A program made the position numbers and the translations under genes. A DNA stretch of 59,603 bases, from contig NZ_JAAIKA010000004.1 in assembly GCF_011752015.1 (NCBI RefSeq), positions 1 through 59,603 on the forward strand, in the 5' to 3' direction. The number at the start of each line of letters is the position of its first letter. The first letter of the stretch is position 1. Positions 1 through 8,028 of the stretch are shown piece by piece. The notes beneath the pieces are model-generated. The model had not been told where the DNA came from. It saw only the letters and a list, made by a program, of their open reading frames with translations, and searched no databases. Origin of the DNA: Canibacter zhoujuaniae. GTDB taxonomy: Bacteria > Actinomycetota > Actinomycetes > Actinomycetales > Microbacteriaceae.

Positions 1-356
1 CGTATGGCGCTTATAGTGTTGTTGAGACTAAGGCGCCAGAGGGTTATGTGTTGGATCAGGAGCCGCTTGCTGTGAAGGTTGAGCGGGATGGTGTGACTGT
101 TGATTTGGGTGATGTCGTCAACAACGCAGAACCACAGCCACCGGTGCCGGATGAACAGGAGCCACCTGTGCCGACTGAGCCTGAGCAGCCGCCAGTTCCG
201 GAACAGCCGCAACCACCTGTTAAGGTAACTCCTAACAAGCCTAAGCTTGCAATGACAGGTAACGAGACAGCACCTGCGTTGCTGTCTGGTGGTGCCCTCG
301 CGCTGCTTGCGGGAGCCACTTTGGTTGCAGCTGCTAGACGTCGGAAGGATGCCTAG
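1..356 (+). CDS. C-terminal part of a sortase-anchored pilin/adhesin-like surface protein (5' end outside window)
   Basis: The reading frame is open from the first base (first full codon at base 3) to a TAG at 354-356, so only the C-terminal 117 residues are present. It begins inside a Cna-B/SpaA-type prealbumin-like domain (the stretch YSVVETKAPEGYVLD is the typical last strand with ETKAPEGY). A Pro/Glu/Val-rich wall-spanning linker follows, with PPVP and EQPQPPV repeats, then the sorting signal LAMTG, a hydrophobic helix (ALLSGGALALLAGATLVAAA) and the basic tail RRRKDA. LAxTG rather than LPxTG is the preferred motif of class E sortases, and such a sortase is encoded at 8029-8808. Codon use (GGT, GTT, GCT rich) resembles the surface gene at the other end of the window. 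A terminator follows at 381-414. The anchoring role is confident; the ligand is unknown. Confidence 0.88.
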   Translation, partial: YGAYSVVETKAPEGYVLDQEPLAVKVERDGVTVDLGDVVNNAEPQPPVPDEQEPPVPTEPEQPPVPEQPQPPVKVTPNKPKLAMTGNETAPALLSGGALALLAGATLVAAARRRKDA

Positions 357-380
357 GCATAAAATCTGACACAGTGATTA

Positions 381-414
381 AGACCCGCTCAACAACTGTT
401 GGGCGGGTCTTTTC
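381..414 (+). terminator. Rho-independent terminator after the surface-protein gene
   Basis: AGACCCGC pairs with GCGGGTCT, the stem continues through TCAACA/TGTTGG to a very small loop, and a T run follows. It ends transcription of the surface-protein gene before the MFS gene that starts at 471. Confidence 0.85.
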
Positions 415-470
415 ACAGTCAGAATAGAAAACCAGTCTGCAGCTGTGCTATTGATATTGTGGAGTGTGTC

Positions 471-1991
471 ATGAACAGCAACAAAACAGTGCAAACGGTC
501 GAACCAGCAGCAAAACGATGGTGGGCACTCGCAATTCTCGTGCTTGCCTGCCTGCTCGTCTCTATCGATAACACAGTTTTGTTTATCGCTGTTCCCGCTC
601 TCTCGCAAGATCTGCAGCCCAGCGCCAACCAACTACTCTGGATCAGCGATAGCTACACGCTGGTGATAGCCGGTCTGCTTGTGACGATGGGAAATTTAGC
701 AGACCGGATCGGGCGAAAAAAACTGCTCCTCATCGGTTCTGCAGCATTTGGGCTCAGCTCCATTCTTGCGGCATATGCAACCACGCCAGAAATGCTGATC
801 TGTGCGCGCGCACTCATGGGAGCCGCTGGCGCCAATCTAATGCCGTCAACGCTGGCTCTGATCCGCAACATTTTTATAGATGATAGGGAGCGCACCCGCG
901 CCATCGCGATCTGGGCGAGTGCTTTCGGCGTCGGCGGAGTGCTCGGCCCTGTGCTCGGCGGGTTTATTCTCGAACACTTCCATTGGGGGGCGGTGTTTCT
1001 TATTAACGTGCCCGTTATGGTGATCTTGATCATCTTAGGCGCACTGCTGCTCCCGGAATCAAAAAACCCAAACCCTGGCTCGTTCGATGTGCTTTCTTCG
1101 CTGCTGTCACTGGTGACAATGGTCAGCTTCGTGTATGCAATTAAACATTTTGCGCACAACGCTTTTGACTGGATCACGCTAACAACCCTCATGATCAGCG
1201 TTATCGGTGGAACTGTCTTTGTGCGTCGCCAGCTGCGGCAGCACCAACCGATGATGGACGTATACCTGTTTCGCATTCGCGCATTCACGGGTGCAAACCT
1301 CATAAACATGGTTGCAATTTTTGGAATCATCGGGCTCAATTATTTCTTCTCGCAATATCTGCAGTTTCTGCGTGGATACTCCCCACTCACCGCAGGTTTT
1401 GCAGAGCTCCCGATCGCGGTTGCGCAGCTAGTGCTACCGGCTCTTGTGGGCTTTTTTATTGCTCGATTCGCCTATCGCGGATCGATTGCCGGAGGCATGC
1501 TTCTAACCGCGGGAGCCTTTGCGCTGCTGGCTTATACAGTGACACTTGAGCCCTATTGGCCAACAGCTGTTGCGCTGGGGCTGCTCGGGTTTGGTGCTGC
1601 GACAGCGATGAGTCTTACAAACGACGTTATTCTTAGCGCGGTGCCACCAGAGCGCGCCGGGGCCGCCTCAGCCATATCTGAAACCGGTTTTGAGCTGGGG
1701 GCAGCTTTTGGTATCGCGGTTATGGGATCGGTGATAAACAGTGTCTACAACCAGCGTCTGCAGCTACCGGCAGGAGTCGACAGTGTTTCACGTGAAACAA
1801 TTTCAGAGTCCCTTGCTGGTGCTGTTAGTTTTTTCGACGATCAAACTATCTTTACAGCGGTAAACACCGCATATGTGCAAGCGGTGCAGATGACTCTGTT
1901 GGTAGCCGCTGCGCTGTGCGTCTGCTCAGCAATAATCGCATGGTTCACGGTGCCGCGGCGGATCAGCTCGGTCGGTGGTGAACAGGGCTGA
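471..1991 (+). CDS. DHA2-type MFS drug/cation exporter (14 TM)
   Basis: This 506-residue polytopic membrane protein resembles the QacA/SmvA (DHA2, 14-TM) branch of the major facilitator superfamily, proton-driven exporters of cationic drugs and biocides. The first helix carries IDNTVLFIAVPAL (the motif D1 region, with Asp), and the loop after helix 2 has GNLADRIGRKK, a clear MFS motif A. The fifth helix holds GVGGVLGPVLGG, the antiporter motif C. I place the start at 471 (MNSNKTVQ) because GGAG sits six bases before it; an in-frame upstream ATG at 399 would fall inside the preceding terminator. A perfect parS palindrome lies within the coding sequence at 1784-1799. The gene is followed after about 90 bp by an FMN reductase in the same direction. 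The substrate cannot be told from sequence. Confidence 0.87.
   Translation: MNSNKTVQTVEPAAKRWWALAILVLACLLVSIDNTVLFIAVPALSQDLQPSANQLLWISDSYTLVIAGLLVTMGNLADRIGRKKLLLIGSAAFGLSSILAAYATTPEMLICARALMGAAGANLMPSTLALIRNIFIDDRERTRAIAIWASAFGVGGVLGPVLGGFILEHFHWGAVFLINVPVMVILIILGALLLPESKNPNPGSFDVLSSLLSLVTMVSFVYAIKHFAHNAFDWITLTTLMISVIGGTVFVRRQLRQHQPMMDVYLFRIRAFTGANLINMVAIFGIIGLNYFFSQYLQFLRGYSPLTAGFAELPIAVAQLVLPALVGFFIARFAYRGSIAGGMLLTAGAFALLAYTVTLEPYWPTAVALGLLGFGAATAMSLTNDVILSAVPPERAGAASAISETGFELGAAFGIAVMGSVINSVYNQRLQLPAGVDSVSRETISESLAGAVSFFDDQTIFTAVNTAYVQAVQMTLLVAAALCVCSAIIAWFTVPRRISSVGGEQG
1784..1799. other. parS: parS centromere-like site (ParB binding), inside the MFS gene
   Basis: The 16-bp sequence TGTTTCACGTGAAACA is a perfect palindrome and matches the ParB-binding parS consensus of Gram-positive and actinobacterial chromosomes without mismatch. 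It encodes the residues SVSRET of the exporter. parS sites cluster near oriC, and the surrounding gene order (ppiA, crgA, pknAB block) is also origin-proximal, so a real partition site is likely. Confidence 0.85.
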
Positions 1992-2080
1992 AGTGCTGTC
2001 AGCGCTTGAAAAATTACTGCCAGCACGCAGGGTTTAAGGTTTATAACGGACAAAACATCAGACACTAGGAGATCAGCGTC

Positions 2081-2680
2081 ATGTCTAACGCAACAACGCC
2101 GCTTCAATTGCTCACTATTAGTGCCGGGACGAGCAACCCCTCGACCACTAAAACTCTGACAGATCAGGCGGCGCTCAAGGTTGTTGAAACACTCGACAAA
2201 GCCGGGCACGAGGTGACATTGACCGCGGTAGAGCTTGCGCCGCTCGCAGGTGACATTATGCAAAGCATTGTCGGCGGAACGGTGACGGACGCACTGCAAG
2301 AGACCATCAGCTTGATTGCGCAGGCTGACGGCCTAATAATAGGAACTCCTGTCTATAAAGCCGCGCCCAGTGGGCTGTTTAAAAGCTTCATAGACCTGCT
2401 CAGCACTGATTTGCTCGTCGCTAAACCAGTGCTGCTTACCGCAACAGGCGGATCAAGTCGACACGTTATGGTCGCTGACGATCATCTGCGACCCCTGTTT
2501 GCTTTCATGCGAGCACTCATCATCCCGACATCGATTTACGCGGCCCCCGAAGACTGGGCTGGGGCAGAATTAACAGAGCGGATCGAACGCGCTGCTAAAG
2601 AGCTCGCGATTCTTATGCGATGCGGAGTGGGCGCACAAATTGCCAAGGAGTGCTGGGGTCTGCCCCGAGAGACGAACTAA
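2081..2680 (+). CDS. NADPH-dependent FMN reductase (flavodoxin-fold, CE1759-like)
   Basis: This 199-residue protein has the flavodoxin-like fold of NAD(P)H:FMN reductases. The N-terminal strand LLTISAGTSNPSTTKTL forms the phosphate-binding loop for FMN, and GLIIGTPVYKAAPSGLFKSFIDLL is the second flavin contact region typical of the SsuE/CE1759 group. Such enzymes supply reduced FMN to monooxygenases or reduce quinones and metals. AGGAG ten bases upstream of the ATG supports the start. No monooxygenase partner is next to it; the upstream neighbour is the MFS exporter. A bidirectional hairpin separates it from the convergent aldehyde dehydrogenase gene. Family assignment is good, the physiological partner unknown. 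Confidence 0.82.
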   Translation: MSNATTPLQLLTISAGTSNPSTTKTLTDQAALKVVETLDKAGHEVTLTAVELAPLAGDIMQSIVGGTVTDALQETISLIAQADGLIIGTPVYKAAPSGLFKSFIDLLSTDLLVAKPVLLTATGGSSRHVMVADDHLRPLFAFMRALIIPTSIYAAPEDWAGAELTERIERAAKELAILMRCGVGAQIAKECWGLPRETN

Positions 2681-2685
2681 ACAGT

Positions 2686-2722
2686 GTGGCGGGCGGTGAC
2701 TAGTTAGCTCACCACCCGCCAC
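2686..2722. terminator. Hairpin terminator between convergent genes
   Basis: GTGGCGGG-c-GGTGA pairs with TCACC-a-CCCGCCAC around a ten-base loop in the short gap between the stop codons of the FMN reductase (+) and the aldehyde dehydrogenase (-). There is no long T run, so efficiency is uncertain. Confidence 0.7.
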
Positions 2723-2753
2723 CGAACGCGCATAGCGGCGCGCAGTTCGCTTA

Positions 2754-4136
2754 TTAAGGCTCTGCTATCAGTTTTTTATTAGCAAACTCATCAAGGCCGA
2801 GTCTTGAAAGTTCACGCCCGAAACCAGAATTTTTAACACCACCAAAGGGCAGCTCCGGCGCAGACTTGCTGGTTGCGTTGCGCCACACCATGCCAACCTC
2901 TAGCCGGTGATTGAATTTGCTCCACTGCGCATCATCATTAGTGAACACGGCTGCCGCAAGCCCGTAGGGGCTGTCATTTGCCGCAGCGATTGCCTCTTCA
3001 TCTGTTTCAAAGCGGTGCAGCACAGCAACCGGGCCGAAAACCTCTTCTCGGAAAATTCGCATGTCTTCGGTGACATCGGTGAGCACTATCGGCTGATAGA
3101 AGCTACCATCAAGAAACTCCGGCACATCGCAGTGCCCACCGGCAACCAGAACTGTGGCGCCCTTAGAAACAGCATCCTGCACAAGCTCATCGACGTCTGC
3201 GAGTGCTGTGGCGCTTGACAGCGAGCCAATCTTGGTATTTGGAGAGAGCGGATCGCTCGGCACCCACTCACTAAACTCCTGTTTTAGCTCGCGCACAAAC
3301 TCATCATAAATATCAGCGTGCGCAAAGAAACGCTTTGATGAGGTGCACACCTGCCCGGCGTTGCGCAGCCGGCCCTCTGCGGCGGCTGCGGCCGCCTGTT
3401 GCGGATCTGCAGACGCACAGACAATGAACGGATCAGAGCCGCCCAGCTCTAGCACGCACTTCTTCAAATTGCGACCGGCCGCCTCGGCAACCGCAGCACC
3501 GGCCCGCTCTGACCCGGTGAGTGACACCGCTCGCACCGCATCATGCGCAAGCATCTGGGCAACCTGCTCATTGCTCGCAAAAATATTGGTGTAAACACCC
3601 TCGGGGGCACCAGCTTCCCGCATTACCGACTCGAACGCAAGCGCGGTGCGCGGACAGTTGCGGGCGTGTTTGATCAGAATAGTGTTACCCAAACCAATGT
3701 TCGGCGCCGCAAACCGCGCTATTTGATAGTAGGGGAAGTTCCACGGCATAATGCCGAGCAGCACCCCGATCGCCTCAGCGCGAATAAACGCTTTGCCCGC
3801 AAGCGCAGTCTCGATCAGCTCATCTGCGAGAAACTTTTCGAGGTTCACCGCATAGTATTCAAAAATACGAGCCACAATCTCTACCTCACCCAGTGCCTGA
3901 GTGATAGGTTTGCCCATCTCAGTGGTTATAACCTCAGCCAATTCCTGCGCTCTATCGCGGAAAACCTTAGAAACCTGTTGCAGCAACGCCGCGCGATCCG
4001 ACAGTGACGCAAACTTCCAGCTGCGATACGCTCCATCTGCTTTCTCAATTGCCTCGTTAATTTCAGCATCTGAATGCTCAGGAAACTCAGCGACAACCTC
4101 TCCGGTGGCAGGGTTTTTAGAAACATAGTTGCCCAT
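2754..4136 (-). CDS. NAD(P)-dependent aldehyde dehydrogenase, succinate-semialdehyde dehydrogenase type
   Basis: A complete 460-residue ALDH. The oxyanion-hole Asn is in MPWNFPYYQIARFAAPN, the general base Glu in LELGGSDPF and the nucleophile Cys in NAGQVCTSSKRF. The sequence resembles the short SSADH-like (GabD1/Sad-like) subfamily that oxidises succinate semialdehyde or related small aldehydes. The start is the ATG at 4136 (MGNYVSKNPATGE): AGGAG lies seven bases upstream, whereas a further in-frame ATG at 4187 has no ribosome site and would add a non-homologous arginine-rich stretch. A close paralogue, 458 residues with the same motifs, lies at 23182-24558. The exact substrate is not proven by sequence. 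Confidence 0.88.
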   Translation of the reverse strand: MGNYVSKNPATGEVVAEFPEHSDAEINEAIEKADGAYRSWKFASLSDRAALLQQVSKVFRDRAQELAEVITTEMGKPITQALGEVEIVARIFEYYAVNLEKFLADELIETALAGKAFIRAEAIGVLLGIMPWNFPYYQIARFAAPNIGLGNTILIKHARNCPRTALAFESVMREAGAPEGVYTNIFASNEQVAQMLAHDAVRAVSLTGSERAGAAVAEAAGRNLKKCVLELGGSDPFIVCASADPQQAAAAAAEGRLRNAGQVCTSSKRFFAHADIYDEFVRELKQEFSEWVPSDPLSPNTKIGSLSSATALADVDELVQDAVSKGATVLVAGGHCDVPEFLDGSFYQPIVLTDVTEDMRIFREEVFGPVAVLHRFETDEEAIAAANDSPYGLAAAVFTNDDAQWSKFNHRLEVGMVWRNATSKSAPELPFGGVKNSGFGRELSRLGLDEFANKKLIAEP

Positions 4137-4351
4137 CAGGTCTCTCCTTTTGTTGTTGTCGCGCCCGCGCTGCTGTTGCCACGGCACCTCACTGTTTCGC
4201 GACAGTTGCTGTCACTGGTATTTTCTCACTGAAACCCCGTGCCAAGCTAGTTTGGGTGGCAATCTTGCGTGGCGCCCTGCAACCCTATTGAGGATCCGCC
4301 GTATTATCTCATCCCTGACGACGCGCATTTAACTCCGGTAGAGTCGTATAT

Positions 4352-4870
4352 ATGGATACGCGAGTGGCTGCTTACGCTGTGATAGAACGGCGTGGGGAGG
4401 TGCTGCTCACACACTGGAGGCGCGGTCAGCTGCACGGTTGGACCCTACCCGGCGGCGGCATAGAGCCGGGCGAGGATCCACGCGACACAGTAGTGCGAGA
4501 GGTGTTTGAAGAGACCGGGCTTGAAGCGCGTGTGGGCAAACTGCTCGGCGTTGACTCGCGAGTTATGAACCGCGAAGACACACCCGTTGGTGTAGACCCG
4601 AAACTGCACACGATCCGCATTGTGTATCGTGCGCGAGTTGCTGAAGCGCCGTTGGTCAACGAGGTGGGAGGATCCAGCGACGAAGCACGCTGGGTGAAGC
4701 TTGAGGATCTTGGCAAGATGCGCACCCTCTCACTTGTCGACACAGGCTTGCGCATGGCGGGCATTATTGGCCGCGGGCAGGGGCGCAAAATGCGGCGCAG
4801 ACCACGACCCCGCACCGGGCAGGGGCGCACAGCGCTACCGGGGCAGAATCGCAATACTGGGCGCGCCTAG
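4352..4870 (+). CDS. Nudix hydrolase
   Basis: A 172-residue Nudix hydrolase. The full Nudix box is present at about residues 29-51: GGIEPGEDPRDTVV followed by REVFEETGL matches GX5EX7REUXEEXGU, which binds Mg and cleaves nucleoside diphosphates linked to another moiety. After the catalytic domain comes a Gly/Arg/Pro-rich basic tail of about 35 residues (GRKMRRRPRPRTG), probably disordered and possibly nucleic-acid binding. The ATG has no Shine-Dalgarno; TAGAGT lies seven bases upstream, which suggests a leaderless transcript. It converges on the small membrane-protein gene that follows, with a shared hairpin between. The substrate is unknown; 8-oxo-dGTP or nucleotide-sugar type substrates are possible. 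Confidence 0.85.
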   Translation: MDTRVAAYAVIERRGEVLLTHWRRGQLHGWTLPGGGIEPGEDPRDTVVREVFEETGLEARVGKLLGVDSRVMNREDTPVGVDPKLHTIRIVYRARVAEAPLVNEVGGSSDEARWVKLEDLGKMRTLSLVDTGLRMAGIIGRGQGRKMRRRPRPRTGQGRTALPGQNRNTGRA

Positions 4871-4888
4871 GGTAAAACAGCATAACAA

Positions 4889-4926
4889 AACCGCCGAGCT
4901 ACCAAAACGCTGGTAACACGGCGGTT
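4889..4926. terminator. Bidirectional hairpin terminator
   Basis: AACCGCC and GGCGGTT form the outer stem and ACCA/TGGT an inner one, flanked by an A run on the left and GTTGTTGTG on the right. It lies between the convergent Nudix and membrane-protein genes. Confidence 0.65.
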
Positions 4927-4939
4927 GTTGTGAAAGCTA

Positions 4940-5449
4940 TTAGTTAGAGGCTTCGTCGCTCTCTGGCGCGACCCAAACCTCTTCATCATCGCGGAAAGCC
5001 TGGAAGAGGGTGTAACCAACTGCAGCAACCGCAGCAGCGCCAGCAACCGCAGCAAAGATGCCGCCCACAACACGGCGCTTGCGCTTGATCAAACCGCTCT
5101 TCACACCGAGACGCGCAAGGCGATCAGCGAGCTCTTTCTGCTCAGCCTGCTCAAGCGCATTAACAGTTTTGCTCAGCGCGCTCGCAGCAACCGGAGTAGC
5201 AGCCTTGGTGAAACGATTCCACACTGAACGCACAGCGCCTACACCTGTTTCAACCGCTGGGCGAACTGAATTGTAGGCGCCCTCAACGCGTGGGAGAAGG
5301 TGCTCATTACCGAGTTTGCGAGCTTGGTGACCAGCCTCTGCCAGCACAACACCCGCGTGACCGAGCACCTCGCGCTGCTCCTGCAGCAGACCGTTAGCGA
5401 GCTTGTTAAGCTTTTTAAGTTCACGACGACGTTTGCGTGAGAGTGACAT
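4940..5449 (-). CDS. Hypothetical single-pass membrane protein
   Basis: A 169-residue protein that I do not recognise beyond its architecture. It starts with a strongly basic segment (MSLSRKRRRELKKLNKL), continues as an Ala/Glu/Leu-rich probable helical region, and has one hydrophobic segment near residues 125-150 (GGIFAAVAGAAAVAAVGYTLF). It ends in an acidic tail (DDEEVWVAPESDEASN). The start at 5449 is chosen because GGAGG sits five bases upstream; a frame-compatible ATG four codons earlier overlaps that ribosome site. It is immediately upstream, divergently, of the cyclophilin gene, a position often taken in Microbacteriaceae by a short membrane protein of unknown role. Confidence 0.7.
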   Translation of the reverse strand: MSLSRKRRRELKKLNKLANGLLQEQREVLGHAGVVLAEAGHQARKLGNEHLLPRVEGAYNSVRPAVETGVGAVRSVWNRFTKAATPVAASALSKTVNALEQAEQKELADRLARLGVKSGLIKRKRRVVGGIFAAVAGAAAVAAVGYTLFQAFRDDEEVWVAPESDEASN

Positions 5450-5669
5450 GTTGTCCTCCAAAAGGGGTTGTTATTTCTCGTTAATACATGGTACAAGGTG
5501 AGTCTGAGCAAATCCTCTAATTTGTAGGAAAGTCTCTAGCTATCAGCACTTTCTGAGCGGTGCAACAGAATAAAACCGACAGAACGCTGCTTGGGTTTGC
5601 GATTAATTTTGTTCGCTAGTGGCTGTTTACTGAGATAAGTCAGACACTGTTTGTTTACACTATGTAACT

Positions 5670-6179
5670 ATGACTAATGCAACTCATAAAGCAACTATTT
5701 CAACCAATCACGGTGACATCACCGTTAACCTTTTTGGTGATCACGCACCAAAGACGGTGAAGAACTTTGTCGATCTGGCTGAAAAGGGTTTTTACGACGG
5801 TGTGATCTTCCACCGCATCATTCAGGGCTTCATGATCCAGGGAGGTGACCCAACCGGCACCGGCATGGGCGGGCCAGGCTACACCTTCGATGATGAGATT
5901 CACCCGGAGCTTGTTTTTAACAAGAAGTATCAGCTTGCGATGGCCAACGCCGGTAAGCGCCCCGACATGACCGGACGCTTAGCGGGCACTAATGGTTCGC
6001 AGTTCTTTATTACAACAAGTGAGCCCGGTTACCTGACGGGTAAGCACACCATCTTCGGTGAGGTCGCAGACGAGGCTTCGCAGGCGGTTGTTGACGCAAT
6101 CGAGTCTGTTGCAACCGGTGCGCAGGATCGCCCTGTTGAGGATGTTGTGATGACCGCAGTAACTGTTGAGGCTCTCTAA
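5670..6179 (+). CDS. ppiA: Cyclophilin-type peptidyl-prolyl cis-trans isomerase
   Basis: A 169-residue cyclophilin that isomerises Xaa-Pro bonds during protein folding. Active-site signatures are clear: FHRIIQGFMIQGGDPTGTG contains the catalytic Arg and the Phe/Met/Gln pocket residues, and GSQFFIT holds the Gln-Phe-Phe segment. No signal peptide is seen, so it is cytoplasmic. It is the first gene of the origin-proximal block and corresponds in position to ppiA of mycobacteria. The start codon is preceded by an AT-rich leader (TACACT eight bases upstream) rather than a Shine-Dalgarno, so the mRNA may be nearly leaderless. A small terminator follows at 6206. Confidence 0.93.
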   Translation: MTNATHKATISTNHGDITVNLFGDHAPKTVKNFVDLAEKGFYDGVIFHRIIQGFMIQGGDPTGTGMGGPGYTFDDEIHPELVFNKKYQLAMANAGKRPDMTGRLAGTNGSQFFITTSEPGYLTGKHTIFGEVADEASQAVVDAIESVATGAQDRPVEDVVMTAVTVEAL

Positions 6180-6205
6180 CTAACAAGCCTTAACTATTTG
6201 GCTAT

Positions 6206-6224
6206 CGGATACTAAATCCGTTTT
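6206..6224 (+). terminator. Short Rho-independent terminator after ppiA
   Basis: CGGAT-actaa-ATCCG followed by TTTT. The stem is only five base pairs, so it may be partial. Confidence 0.55.
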
Positions 6225-6285
6225 ACTTGGGTTTTAAATTAGCGCGGCAAACCGGCTAAAGATTAACTCAGATAGGACTTAGAGC

Positions 6286-7212
6286 TTGAACACCAGCCGG
6301 CCGCAGTACGGTGAAGCTGCAAACCCAGACGCCAGTGATGTTTGCTACCGACACCCCCAGGTAACATCATTTACGCTCTGCCAGCGTTGCGGGCGCACCG
6401 TCTGCGGTGACTGTCAGATACCGGGGCCGGTTGGTGTGCTCTGCCCTGATTGCTCTGCAGCTGCACAGCCTTCGCGCGGTGCGCAGCTGCAGAGCAGCAT
6501 ACGCTCTGGGTCGCGGAAGTTTTTTGACCGAGACAACCCGTTTGTGACATATTCCATAATCGGCATATGTGTGCTTGTGTGGCTGGCACAGTCGGTAATC
6601 CCGGGGGTAACCGGCCTGCTGGCATACGTGCCCATTGCCTCGTCACCGTATTATTTCGAGCCGCTGCGATCCCTCACCTCGATATTCACGCACTCCACTG
6701 GCGGCATCACACACATCGCCTTCAACATGCTCGCGCTGTGGCTGTTCGGTCGCCAGCTTGAACGATTGATCGGGCACCGCAACTTCCTGTGGCTTTTTAT
6801 GCTCTCGGGGCTTGGCGGATCCACCTTCGTGATGCTGTGGAGTCTTTTTGACCCGGCCTCGGCAGTAACTGCAACCGTTGGTGCGTCGGGCGCACTCTTT
6901 GGTGTGCTTGCGGCAACCGTGGTTGTGATGAAACGGATCAGAGTAAACGCTGGTGGCCTGGTGCTGATGATCGTTATTAACTTCGCGATCGGTTTTCTGC
7001 CGGGATTGAATATTTCATGGCAGGCACATCTGGGAGGCCTAATCGTCGGCGGCGCGCTGATGTGGCTGCTCACAGCTTTGCATGAGCGCGGCAAAGCCCG
7101 CAAAACCCCTCTCGCATTCTTAACCGTTACGGGCGTGCTACTGGCACTGCATGTGCTCTTCTACTTCGTGAGTCCGTCTGTATTTATGCTGGGAGCAGCA
7201 GCGATTAATTAG
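6286..7212 (+). CDS. Rhomboid-family intramembrane serine protease with N-terminal zinc-binding segment
   Basis: A 308-residue rhomboid. The N-terminus has a cysteine/histidine-rich zinc-finger-like segment (CYRH...CQRCGRTVCGDC...CPDC, about residues 21-60). The membrane domain carries HIAFNMLALWLFG (the HxxxN-type helix), the catalytic serine in VGASGALFGVLAA and the catalytic histidine in WQAHLGGLIVGG, so the Ser-His dyad is intact. It should cleave membrane proteins within or near transmembrane helices. The start is a TTG with AGGA about nine bases upstream; no ATG gives the cysteine-rich region. Its stop codon overlaps that of the convergent pabA gene by four bases. Substrates are unknown. 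This placement next to ppiA is typical for actinobacteria. Confidence 0.9.
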   Translation: MNTSRPQYGEAANPDASDVCYRHPQVTSFTLCQRCGRTVCGDCQIPGPVGVLCPDCSAAAQPSRGAQLQSSIRSGSRKFFDRDNPFVTYSIIGICVLVWLAQSVIPGVTGLLAYVPIASSPYYFEPLRSLTSIFTHSTGGITHIAFNMLALWLFGRQLERLIGHRNFLWLFMLSGLGGSTFVMLWSLFDPASAVTATVGASGALFGVLAATVVVMKRIRVNAGGLVLMIVINFAIGFLPGLNISWQAHLGGLIVGGALMWLLTALHERGKARKTPLAFLTVTGVLLALHVLFYFVSPSVFMLGAAAIN

Positions 7213-7844
7213 TTGGTGATGAGCGGGCTCAGCTTTTTTGCCCGTGCAGCAGCACCCTTAAGACCAACTATCTCAAGCCAATTACCCAACTGCAGATAGC
7301 CGTGTTCAGTCATCACCGACTCCGGGTGATACTGCACCCCAAAAAGGGGCAGGTCACGGTGGCGCAGCGCCATAATTAAGCCGTTCTCAGTCGTTGCAGT
7401 TTCCATAAGCTCTGCCGGCATCGTTGATTTCAGCACCGCGAGTGAGTGGTATCTCGTGGCAGTGAAGACTTCGGGCACGTCGGCAAAGAAATCATCACCC
7501 GTGTGTGTCACCCGACTGGTTTTACCGTGCATCAGTTCTTCTGCGTGCGTCACAGTCGCGCCATATGCTTCAGCTAGCGCCTGATGCCCGAGGCACACCC
7601 CCAACAGTGGTTTTTGTTGCGCGGCAGCAATCGACACCGCTGGCACAGTAACGCCGGCCTGTGCCGGGTTGCCCGGCCCTGGAGACAGTAAGATACCGTC
7701 AAACTCGGGCAGGCGATCCGCAAGCTCTGCTGCTGTGATCTCATCATTTCTGAGCACTACGGTCTCGGCGCCCAACTCATTGATGTAGCCGACCAGTGTG
7801 TAGACAAAACTGTCGTAGTTGTCGATAACTAGAATTCGAGTCAT
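7209..7844 (-). CDS. pabA: Glutamine amidotransferase, anthranilate/aminodeoxychorismate synthase component II
   Basis: A 211-residue class I glutamine amidotransferase. Cys84 in LLGVCLGHQAL and His173/Glu175 in QYHPESVM form the triad that releases ammonia from glutamine for a chorismate-using partner (PabB or TrpE), making p-aminobenzoate (folate) or anthranilate (tryptophan). No partner is encoded in the window, so pabA versus trpG is open; the orthologous position in mycobacteria is called trpG. The start at 7844 (MTRILVIDNYDSF) has GGAG five bases upstream, and the family begins exactly there. It is the last gene of a minus-strand operon: sortase, a 57-residue membrane protein, then this gene eleven bases after that stop codon. 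Confidence 0.9.
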   Translation of the reverse strand: MTRILVIDNYDSFVYTLVGYINELGAETVVLRNDEITAAELADRLPEFDGILLSPGPGNPAQAGVTVPAVSIAAAQQKPLLGVCLGHQALAEAYGATVTHAEELMHGKTSRVTHTGDDFFADVPEVFTATRYHSLAVLKSTMPAELMETATTENGLIMALRHRDLPLFGVQYHPESVMTEHGYLQLGNWLEIVGLKGAAARAKKLSPLITN

Positions 7845-7854
7845 ATTTGCTCCG

Positions 7855-8028
7855 CTACTGTTGGACGTTCGGATCATCAAGCGCTGAGAGCGGTGGTGGA
7901 ATTAGTTCCTGGATCGCCGGGAAAATATAGAACACAAGTGCCCACACAAGCACCGCGGCAATCAGGAGCATCGCCAGCACACGCGCCCAGGCTGGGCCGG
8001 GAAAAAATCTCCAAATAAGTGAAAACAC
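7855..8028 (-). CDS. Small single-pass membrane protein, 57 residues, GTG start
   Basis: A short frame between sortase and pabA. It starts with a GTG one base after... in fact directly abutting the sortase stop codon (TAAGTG), with AGGGG nine bases upstream. The product begins MFSLIWRFFPGPAWARVL, has one transmembrane helix (AMLLIAAVLVWALVFYIF, about residues 19-36) and ends in a Pro-rich, acidic tail (IPPPLSALDDPNVQQ). The tight coupling with sortase and pabA, the clean hydrophobic helix and the lack of any other gene in the gap argue that it is real. I do not recognise a named family. It may accompany the sortase in the membrane, but that is an inference from position only. Confidence 0.75.
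   Translation of the reverse strand: MFSLIWRFFPGPAWARVLAMLLIAAVLVWALVFYIFPAIQELIPPPLSALDDPNVQQ

Noticed and set aside
399-470. Longer N-terminus for the MFS exporter
   Set aside because: The extension overlaps a terminator and lacks a ribosome site; ATG 471 has GGAG at correct distance.
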